A DNA stretch of 19,246 nucleotides from Eubacteriales bacterium (GTDB lineage Bacteria > Bacillota_A > Clostridia > Christensenellales > Aristaeellaceae). The stretch is taken from positions 1-19,246 of the forward strand of contig JARKQG010000050.1 in NCBI GenBank assembly GCA_029974035.1, given 5' to 3'. This document shows positions 14,412 to 19,246 of the stretch, one piece after another. The notes under the pieces were generated by a model. The model had not been told where the DNA came from, ran no database searches, and saw nothing but the letters and a program-made list of their open reading frames with translations. The stretch's first letter is position 1. The number at the start of each line of letters is the position of its first letter. Position numbers and translations under genes: made by a program.

Positions 14412-15154
14412 GAGATCTCCTCCTTGCGATGTAGGATTTTTCCGAAGAATGCCCGGGTGCGCTCGTTCTTCGGGTGGTGAAACACCTCCAGCGGTGTTCC
14501 ATCCTCGAGGATGACGCCGTCGTCCAGAAAGATGATGCGGTCGGCGATGTGCTCGGCAAACTGCATCTCATGGGTGACGAACAGCATCGTGATGTTCTGG
14601 CGGGCGACGCGCTCCATGATCTCCAGCACTTCCTGAATCATCTCCGGGTCCAGGGCGCTGGTGGGCTCGTCAAACAGCAGAATCTTGGGGTTCATGGTCA
14701 GCGCCCGCGCGATGGCCACGCGCTGCTGCTGCCCACCGGAGAGCTGGGCGGGGTATACGTTGCGCTTTTCGATCAGCCCCACGTCCTCCAGATTTTTCAG
14801 CGCCCGCGCCTCCGCCTGCTTTTTGGGCTCCTTCTTCAGCCGGATGGGCGCCAGCGTCAGGTTTTCCAGCACCGTCATGTGGCCGTAAAGGTTGAAGGAT
14901 TGGAACACCATGCCGATGTCCTGCCGCGCGCGGTACAGATCGCGATTTTTGAGCCGCTTCATCTCCTTGCCGTTCACCACCACGCGGCCGTCGGAGGGCG
15001 GCTCAAAATTGTTGATGGTGCGCAAAAGCGTGCTCTTGCCGCTGCCGCTGGGCCCGATGATGACGGTCTTGGATCCGTCGGGGATGTCCATCGAGACCCC
15101 CTTGATCACGTGCAGCGGCCCGTAGTGGACATGGACGTCCTTGAATGAAATCAT
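14408..15154 (-). CDS. Polar amino acid ABC transporter ATP-binding protein
   Basis: A 248-residue ATPase that powers the importer from the cytoplasmic side. Motifs: Walker [10 protein letters not shown] (34-42), Q-loop Q85 (VFQSFNLY, family specific), signature LSGGQQQR (138-145), Walker B ILLFDE (158-163), D-loop SALDPE and H195 (THEM). It closely fits the GlnQ/HisP group. The ATG at 15154 is chosen because the domain starts [12 protein letters not shown] and GGAG lies about 9 bases upstream; the longer open frame to 15280 runs through the promoter. It is the first gene of the operon, and its TGA overlaps the GTG start of the binding protein by 4 bases. Confidence 0.95.
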   Translation of the reverse strand: MISFKDVHVHYGPLHVIKGVSMDIPDGSKTVIIGPSGSGKSTLLRTINNFEPPSDGRVVVNGKEMKRLKNRDLYRARQDIGMVFQSFNLYGHMTVLENLTLAPIRLKKEPKKQAEARALKNLEDVGLIEKRNVYPAQLSGGQQQRVAIARALTMNPKILLFDEPTSALDPEMIQEVLEIMERVARQNITMLFVTHEMQFAEHIADRIIFLDDGVILEDGTPLEVFHHPKNERTRAFFGKILHRKEEIS

Positions 15155-15251
15155 AGGCGACGCTCCGATCGAGAAAGGACACAGGCGCTGGCGGGTGCGC
15201 CCTTGCCTCCGCCGATGCCGCGTGTCCTGACAGTGTGTTTCGATACAGATC

Positions 15252-15280
15252 ATTTTATTCCAGATATTGCAGGATGTCAA
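15252..15280 (-). promoter_or_regulatory. Promoter of the amino acid importer operon
   Basis: On the minus strand, perfect -35 TTGACA (15280-15275), exact 17-base spacer, -10 TAAAAT (15257-15252). The start would be near 15245, giving a leader of about 90 bases. That leader holds GGACAC and GTGTCC segments that could pair, but no known riboswitch was recognised. Confidence 0.75.
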
Positions 15281-15330
15281 GAGTACTTCTGCATATTTAC
15301 GTGTTTTTCACGCTTAAAGGGGCTTCATCC

Positions 15331-15354
15331 GGATTTTTTGAAAGAAAAAAATCC
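15331..15354. repeat. AT-rich hairpin upstream of the importer promoter
   Basis: GGATTTTTT and AAAAAATCC arms flank a 6-base loop. It is the most AT-rich patch in an otherwise GC-rich window. Read on the minus strand it lies after the YibE/F terminator and could act as a second terminator. The 358-base gap 15155-15512 holds otherwise only the importer promoter/leader and the YibE/F terminator. Confidence 0.45.
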
Positions 15355-15376
15355 AAAGAGCCCTGCGCGGCGCATG

Positions 15377-15410
15377 AAAAAGCCCGCCGCGAAGGCGGAC
15401 CGGGGCGGGC
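15377..15410 (-). terminator. Intrinsic terminator after the YibE/F gene
   Basis: Read on the minus strand, GCCCGCC (15410-15404) pairs with GGCGGGC (15388-15382), followed by TTTTTC. It lies about 100 bases after the YibE/F stop and shields the importer promoter. Confidence 0.75.
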
Positions 15411-15512
15411 AAAGCGCGCCTTTGGCTGAACACAATTTCACCGGTGTGCGCCGCGGGGCTCAATGGCGGCGGACATCTTCACGCACATGCGAAGGGGTTT
15501 CACCCCGGCGCG

Positions 15513-16652
15513 TCATTCGGGTGCCGGCGCGGCCGCCCGGCGCGGGGCGCGGGTGAGGATCAGCGCCGCGGCGACGGCGGTGAAGGGCGCCACCGTCACC
15601 AGGCCGAAGCTGCCCACCAGCGTGGTCAGGATTTCGCTGGCCACGTACTTCAGGTTCAGGATATCCACGAGGGGCGTCCCCTGGCCGACAAAGTACATCA
15701 TCAGCGACAGGTAGCTGCCGGAGTAGGCCAGCACCAGGGTGGTGGTCATGGTGCCGATGATGGACCGGCCCACCGAAAAGCCGGAGCGCATCAGCCTTGA
15801 CCGGCTGATCGACGGGCTGTGCAGGTACACCTCCTCGGAAGCGGAGGCGATGTCCATCGCCAGATCCATCACCGCGCCGGAGTTGGACAGAAACACCATC
15901 GAAAAGAACAGCGCCTTCAGGTCGATCTTCATGCCGCTCTGGGCGATCAGCGGCACCACGTAGGGCAGGCTTCCGCCGTCGATTTTCAAGAGATTGCCAA
16001 ACCAGACCGCCAGCGCGCAGGTGAGAAAGGTGCCCATCAGTGACCCGGTCAGCGCGATCATCGCACGGCGGGAAAAGCCCGATACCAGAAAATCGATCAT
16101 TGCGGTCAGGAAGGTCACGATCAGAAGCGTCACCGGAATGGGCGGCCAGCCCATCAGCATCAGCGGCACCAGCACCTTCCAGATGATGACCACGCTCAGC
16201 GCCAGCGAGATCAGCGCGCCAAAGCCAAAGACGCCGCCGAAGGCAATCAGAATCAGCGCGAACAGGCCAAAAAGCAGCCCGATGGAATCCAGCCGGTAGT
16301 GGTCGATCATCGTGGCGGTGACGAGCCCGCCCTCCGGCGCGTGCACCATTGCCAGCGCGGTGTCGCCGGGCTCAAACAGCTTGTCCTTGTCCAGCGCGGA
16401 ATTCATGTAGTTGCTGGCGTCGGCCTCCCGGCCGGCGTATTCGCCGGACAGGATTCGCACGCGGCAGCGCTGTGTGTCGGCGTACACCACGCCGATCCGC
16501 ATCAGCGTGGAGTTGTCTACAGACAATACCTCCACCTTTTCTCGCGGTTCGGGGCTGCCGCTCAGCCCCGAAAAGCCCGGCAGCAGCATCAGCCCCGCGC
16601 AAAGCGCCAACGAAACGAAGCAGAAGATCAGGTTGCGGCGTCGGTCCTTCAT
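15513..16652 (-). CDS. YibE/F family multi-helix membrane protein
   Basis: A 379-residue polytopic membrane protein of the YibE/F-like family, whose function is not established. The N-terminal helix (about 8-26) precedes an extracytoplasmic domain (about 35-120) with the family landmark VRILSGEYAGREADASNY. About seven further helices follow from residue 123, including the conserved SNSGAVMDLAMDIASA segment (about 254-269). The C-terminus is basic and Ala/Pro-rich. The start is the ATG at 16652 with AAGGAG about 9 bases upstream. It lies 66 bases after the alkaline phosphatase gene on the same strand, separated by a 16-bp hairpin, so cotranscription is possible but may be damped. A transport role is usually suspected from topology only. 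Confidence 0.88.
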   Translation of the reverse strand: MKDRRRNLIFCFVSLALCAGLMLLPGFSGLSGSPEPREKVEVLSVDNSTLMRIGVVYADTQRCRVRILSGEYAGREADASNYMNSALDKDKLFEPGDTALAMVHAPEGGLVTATMIDHYRLDSIGLLFGLFALILIAFGGVFGFGALISLALSVVIIWKVLVPLMLMGWPPIPVTLLIVTFLTAMIDFLVSGFSRRAMIALTGSLMGTFLTCALAVWFGNLLKIDGGSLPYVVPLIAQSGMKIDLKALFFSMVFLSNSGAVMDLAMDIASASEEVYLHSPSISRSRLMRSGFSVGRSIIGTMTTTLVLAYSGSYLSLMMYFVGQGTPLVDILNLKYVASEILTTLVGSFGLVTVAPFTAVAAALILTRAPRRAAAPAPE

Positions 16653-16669
16653 GGTATCGCTCCTTATGC

Positions 16670-16706
16670 GTCCGCGCTCCGGGGCCGGATGCCCCGGAGC
16701 GCGGAC
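16670..16706. repeat. 16-bp perfect hairpin between alkaline phosphatase and YibE/F genes
   Basis: Arms GTCCGCGCTCCGGGGC and GCCCCGGAGCGCGGAC flank a 5-base loop. On the minus strand it is followed by GCATAAGGAG, the YibE/F ribosome site, with no U-tract. It may cap the phosphatase message, terminate weakly, or control YibE/F translation. Confidence 0.6.
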
Positions 16707-16718
16707 GGCCCCTTTTCC

Positions 16719-18182
16719 TTATGCCGCCAGACCCATGGCGTCCATGGTTTTTTTGAAGATGTCGGTGTTGTCGTAGCTGCCCTGGAAGCGTTCCGCGCCC
16801 GCGCCCCGGGCGTAGACGGGCAGCTGCAGGCCGGTGTGGGCGTAGGAGGTGTAGGCGATGCCCGCCTTGTTGTTCAGGATGTGGCTGACCGCCATCGAAA
16901 GCGGCTCGTATCCGCCGTAGAGCAGCGCGGCCTCGTCGGAGGTCGGGCGCTCGTCCGCGGGCAGCATGCTGAGGGCGAAGGCGTCCTGGAGCCTCGCGCG
17001 CTCCTCGTCGGTCAGCGTCAGCGCCTGGTCGGCCGCGGCGGTCAGACCGTAGCAGCGCTCAATCTCGGCCAGCGCGTCCTCAAAGCTCGCGCCCCGGTCG
17101 CGCAGGTCCGCGATGACCCCGTCAAATTCGTCGTAGGAGATGGTCTGGCCCTCCAGGTAATCGAAGTGGGTGTCGTAGGCGGTGGCCGCAAAGCCGATGG
17201 TCAGGCCGCCGGTCTCGTGGTCGCCGGTGACGATGATCAGCGTTTCGTCCGGGTGCTCCGCCGCGAAGTCGACGGCCACCTGCACCGCGTCCGAGAAGGC
17301 CAGGGTGTCCATGATGCTGGTCTTGGCGTCGTTGGCGTGGCAGCTCCAGTCAATCTTGCCGCCCTCGGTCATCAGGAAGAAGCCGTCGTCGCCATCCAGC
17401 ACGTTGATGCCCGCCTGCACGAAGTCCGCAAGGCTCAGCGATTCCGGCGCGCGGCGCTGGCGGTCGATCTCGTAGAGCATGGCCGCCTCGGCGTCCAGTT
17501 CCGGGGCGATGGCCAGGGTGCGGCCGCTGTCCGGGCCCAGCGCGCGGATGGCCGCTTCGGTGTCCGCGATGGCAAAGCCGTTTTCCCGGGCGATCTCCAG
17601 CACGTTTTTCTGGCCTTCGCCATCGCCGTCGGGCTTCAGGTACGCGCCGCCGCCGAAAAAGTCCACCGTCTGGCCGGACAGCCCCTCAACGGCGATGTCA
17701 TAGTACGCCTTGCGGCTCTCCGCCTTGGCGTAGTAGGCGGCGGGGGTGGCGTGGTCCAGCGACACGGTGGTGATTACGCCCACCTTTTTGCCCGCTTCCT
17801 TGGCGTACTCGGTGATGGGCTTGAGGGCCCGGCTCTTGTCCGCACTGTAGTTGACCACGCCGGAGAGCGTCTTTTCGCCGGAGGCCATGGCCGTCGCCGT
17901 GGAGGCCGAGTCCGGGCAGAAGGAGGTGGCGTCGTAGGTGGTCATGATGCCGACGTTTTCAAAGTCCGTGAAGGACAGTTTGGCCGGCGTGGGCATCGCG
18001 GCGTCCGGGTTTTCCTTGGTGCCCAGGTAGTACTGGGTGGCGCTGATCTGCGGGCTGCCCATGCCGTCGCCAATGAACATGAACACGTACTTGGGCGGCT
18101 GAACGCCCTCGGCCCCGGCCCCAACGGCCGCCCAGCCCAGTGCCAGCGTCAGCGCCAGCGCGATTGCCAGAATTCTCTTCAT
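16719..18182 (-). CDS. Exported alkaline phosphatase (PhoA type)
   Basis: A 487-residue phosphomonoesterase that releases phosphate outside the cytoplasm. Residues 1-24 are a signal peptide (cleavage near GAGA-EG) with no lipobox. The metal and catalytic residues match E. coli PhoA in order: D39 (IGDGMG), nucleophile S92 (PDSAS), H144 and T146 (DHAT), R157 (ESRKAY), E273, D278 and H282 (TEGGKIDWSCHAND), D321 and H322 (TGDHET), H449 (YAHTG). H144 replaces the E. coli D153, and W279 replaces K328, a pattern seen in Gram-positive and thermophile enzymes. The ATG at 18182 has GGGAGG 7 bases upstream. A TACAAT -10 lies at 18232-18227 without a good -35, which fits activator-dependent expression, though no clear Pho box was seen. 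YibE/F follows. Confidence 0.95.
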   Translation of the reverse strand: MKRILAIALALTLALGWAAVGAGAEGVQPPKYVFMFIGDGMGSPQISATQYYLGTKENPDAAMPTPAKLSFTDFENVGIMTTYDATSFCPDSASTATAMASGEKTLSGVVNYSADKSRALKPITEYAKEAGKKVGVITTVSLDHATPAAYYAKAESRKAYYDIAVEGLSGQTVDFFGGGAYLKPDGDGEGQKNVLEIARENGFAIADTEAAIRALGPDSGRTLAIAPELDAEAAMLYEIDRQRRAPESLSLADFVQAGINVLDGDDGFFLMTEGGKIDWSCHANDAKTSIMDTLAFSDAVQVAVDFAAEHPDETLIIVTGDHETGGLTIGFAATAYDTHFDYLEGQTISYDEFDGVIADLRDRGASFEDALAEIERCYGLTAAADQALTLTDEERARLQDAFALSMLPADERPTSDEAALLYGGYEPLSMAVSHILNNKAGIAYTSYAHTGLQLPVYARGAGAERFQGSYDNTDIFKKTMDAMGLAA

Positions 18183-18297
18183 GATGGTTCCTCCCTTTCA
18201 TCCTTTGGGTTTCCTCGCACGGCCCCATTGTAGCGCCCGGCGGTCAGGGGCGGATTCGGCGGCGATCAAATTGCGGTAAAAAATTCCGGCGCAGGGC

Positions 18298-18333
18298 GCG
18301 CGCCGTTTGGCGCGCCGAAAAACCGGATATATA
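18298..18333 (+). promoter_or_regulatory. Candidate promoter/operator of the ohr gene
   Basis: A -10-like TATATA (18328-18333) follows a hairpin GCGCGCC-GTTT-GGCGCGC (18298-18315) that covers the -35 position. The best -35 is the weak TTTGGC (18306-18311). A repressor such as OhrR could bind the inverted repeat, but it does not resemble the AT-rich OhrR box of Bacillus. Confidence 0.35.
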
Positions 18334-18368
18334 GCGCATAGGGAATAAACCCCAAAGGGAGTTGATAT

Positions 18369-18794
18369 ATGATGAAGACCCTGTACAGGACCCGGGCGGT
18401 GTCCGTCGGCGGCCGCGACGGGCAGGCGCGCGTGGACAATGCCCCGATCCACTTTGAAATGGCGCTTCCGCAGGAGATGGGCGGCGCGAAGGCGAGCGGC
18501 TTCAACCCGGAGCAGCTGTTCGCGGCGGGCTACGCAGCCTGCTTTGGCAGCGCGCTGCAGCACGTGTTCCGCGTCCACAAGCTGAACCTGCCCGCGCCGG
18601 AGGTGCAGGCCGGCGTGGCCATCGGCACCACCGACGCCGGAGACTACCAGCTGGCGGTGGACATTCTGGCCGTGATCCGAGGCGTGGACCAGCCCGCCGC
18701 CGAGCGCCTGGCCGCCGAGGCGCACCAGGTCTGCCCCTATTCCCGCGCGACCCGCGGCAACATTGAAGTCAGCGTCTCCGCCAGGGCGGAATAG
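18369..18794 (+). CDS. ohr: Organic hydroperoxide reductase, Ohr/OsmC family
   Basis: A 141-residue cytoplasmic thiol peroxidase that reduces organic and fatty-acid hydroperoxides. It has both catalytic cysteines, C58 (AAGYAACFGSALQHV) and C122 (HQVCPYSRATRGN), the conserved R21 in GRDGQARV and E49 in NPEQLFAAGYAACF. This VCPYS pattern places it with Ohr rather than OsmC proper. Two start codons are adjacent (18369 and 18372) behind AGGGAG at 18356-18361, and either is possible. It is a single-gene unit, divergent from alkaline phosphatase and ending in a long stem. It complements the flavodiiron/desulfoferrodoxin operon by removing organic peroxides. Family reductants are lipoylated proteins; none is encoded here. 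Confidence 0.95.
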   Translation: MMKTLYRTRAVSVGGRDGQARVDNAPIHFEMALPQEMGGAKASGFNPEQLFAAGYAACFGSALQHVFRVHKLNLPAPEVQAGVAIGTTDAGDYQLAVDILAVIRGVDQPAAERLAAEAHQVCPYSRATRGNIEVSVSARAE

Positions 18795-18800
18795 CCGAAG

Positions 18801-18855
18801 AAGGGCATAAAGGCGCCCCCGCCGCGTACTGCGGCGGGGGCGCCTTTATGCCCTT
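18801..18855. terminator. Terminator with perfect 25-bp stem after ohr
   Basis: Arms 18801-18825 and 18831-18855 are exact reverse complements with a GTACT loop. The inner GC-rich core is flanked by AAA and TTT, so it can terminate in either direction. CCGAAG/CTTCGG bases extend the pairing past a 3-base bulge. The stem is unusually long for a simple terminator. Confidence 0.8.
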
Positions 18856-18910
18856 CGGTGCGCGGCGCGAAAGCGCGCGGAAGAACGCGAAGCGTGTCCG
18901 GCGCATACGG

Positions 18911-18919
18911 TGCTATGAC
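18911..18919 (+). promoter_or_regulatory. Possible extended -10 promoter of the Cys/Trp-rich gene
   Basis: TG-C-TATGAC resembles an extended -10 (TGnTATAAT). It would start transcription near 18926, about 32 bases before the ATG at 18958. No -35 is evident. Weak evidence. Confidence 0.3.
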
Positions 18920-18957
18920 GCCACCCATCCAAGCCGCGAAAGAAGGGGGATGAGATC

Positions 18958-19131
18958 ATGTGTTGCCCTGATTGCTGGAAACCCGCTTGCCGGCCGTGTT
19001 CGGACTGGACGTGGAACCGCTGCTGCCGGACGGACTGGCGCAAAAGCGACTGCTGCTGCTGGAGACCCCGCCAGGTGTGGGACCCCTGCTGCTGTCGCTG
19101 GGTGACCATCTGGGTGCTCGACTGCTGCTAG
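18958..19131 (+). CDS. 57-residue cysteine- and tryptophan-rich protein, unknown family
   Basis: A tiny ORF that begins MCCPDCWKPACRPC and ends WVLDCC. It has 15 cysteines (2, 3, 6, 11, 14, 22, 23, 32-34, 44-46, 56, 57) and 8 tryptophans among 57 residues, with CxxC pairs and CC/CCC clusters spaced about every 10 residues. It has no signal peptide. Evidence for coding: an ATG with GGGGG 8 bases upstream, third-position GC of roughly 80% or more as in the neighbours, its own following hairpin, and no overlap with other genes. The cysteine pattern suggests metal or cluster binding, or a modified peptide precursor, but no maturation enzyme is nearby. A Leu-rich frame overlaps it (TTG at 18972) but lacks a ribosome site. 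I do not recognise the family. Confidence 0.65.
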   Translation: MCCPDCWKPACRPCSDWTWNRCCRTDWRKSDCCCWRPRQVWDPCCCRWVTIWVLDCC

Positions 19132-19139
19132 ATCAAAGC

Positions 19140-19173
19140 GCGCGGGCCCCGTCCGGTCGGGCGGGGCCCGCGC
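19140..19173. terminator. Perfect 12-bp hairpin after the Cys/Trp-rich gene
   Basis: Arms GCGCGGGCCCCG and CGGGGCCCGCGC flank a 10-base loop, starting 8 bases after the stop. No U-tract follows. It could end transcripts from both sides. Confidence 0.55.
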
Positions 19174-19246
19174 GGCATGAAGAAATGGTATACATCAGCG
19201 TGCTGTAGGAAAACACGTTTTTGCCCTTCTCCGCCACAAACCTGCC
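19174..19246. other. Right edge, no gene assigned
   Basis: The last 73 bases are open in more than one frame on both strands. They could include the 3' end of a minus-strand gene or the start of a plus-strand one, and the context ends too soon to choose. Confidence 0.3.

Noticed and set aside
15155..15244. Possible riboswitch or T-box in the importer leader
   Set aside because: Only a short GGACAC/GTGTCC pairing is visible; none of the conserved T-box or amino acid riboswitch motifs was recognised.
16299..18233. 644-residue open frame opposite alkaline phosphatase
   Set aside because: The opposite strand encodes a phosphatase with all active-site residues in order; this frame shows only Arg/His/Gly/Val-rich shadow composition.
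18846..19109. Gln-rich minus-strand frame opposite the Cys/Trp-rich gene
   Set aside because: The Gln runs are the antisense of CTG/TGC runs; there is no ribosome site and it overlaps the ohr terminator.
18972..19208. Leu-rich 78-codon frame overlapping the Cys/Trp-rich gene
   Set aside because: It needs a TTG start with no ribosome site, has lower third-position GC, and runs through the downstream hairpin. It is kept in mind as the main competitor.
19177..19246. Plus-strand frame starting MKKWYTSACCRK, open to the window end, with several Cys
   Set aside because: No ribosome site precedes the ATG, which lies 3 bases after a stable stem; too little sequence to judge. It could be a second Cys-rich peptide, but that is not supported.

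Overview
This window looks like part of a chromosome from a high-GC, strictly or mainly anaerobic member of the Bacillota, probably class Clostridia. The pointers are strong AGGAGG-type ribosome sites, TTGACA/TATAAT-like promoters, a LytR-CpsA-Psr protein, a YibE/F protein, and an oxygen/superoxide defence pair built on a flavodiiron fusion and desulfoferrodoxin. The lineage is inferred from gene content and style only. No rRNA, tRNA, CRISPR array, insertion sequence or prophage was recognised.

Layout, left to right. (1) 1-2243, minus strand: a ferrous iron uptake operon, feoA-feoA-feoB, with feoB running off the left edge. Its promoter carries a perfect inverted repeat just downstream of the predicted transcription start. 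(2) 2519-5612, plus strand and divergent from feo: a 901-residue fusion of diiron domain, flavodoxin, two short-spaced rubredoxins and NADH:rubredoxin oxidoreductase, followed after 1 base by desulfoferrodoxin. Together they would reduce O2 (or NO) and superoxide, next to the genes that import the iron they need. (3) 5774-9237, plus: two overlapping half-transporter genes forming a heterodimeric ABC exporter with one degenerate ATP site. (4) 9300-9743, minus: two tandem paralogous 53-residue membrane proteins with cysteine-containing tails, missed by length-limited gene finding. (5) 10001-11972, plus: a secreted LytR-CpsA-Psr protein and an unrecognised membrane-anchored protein with a low-complexity linker, each with its own good promoter.

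(6) 12062-15154, minus: a polar amino acid ABC importer operon (ATPase, binding protein, two permeases) with two GC-rich hairpins between binding protein and permeases. (7) 15513-18182, minus: alkaline phosphatase followed by a YibE/F membrane protein. (8) 18369-18794, plus: an Ohr/OsmC organic hydroperoxide reductase ending in a perfect 25-bp stem. (9) 18958-19131, plus: a 57-residue protein with 15 cysteines and 8 tryptophans, followed by its own hairpin. This is the most novel-looking item.

Overall theme: redox and oxygen protection (flavodiiron fusion, desulfoferrodoxin, Ohr) plus iron, amino acid and phosphate acquisition and envelope functions. Many intergenic gaps hold long, near-perfect GC-rich hairpins, several without a U-tract. 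The exported proteins seen here (binding protein, phosphatase, LCP protein) have ordinary signal peptides and no lipobox cysteine.
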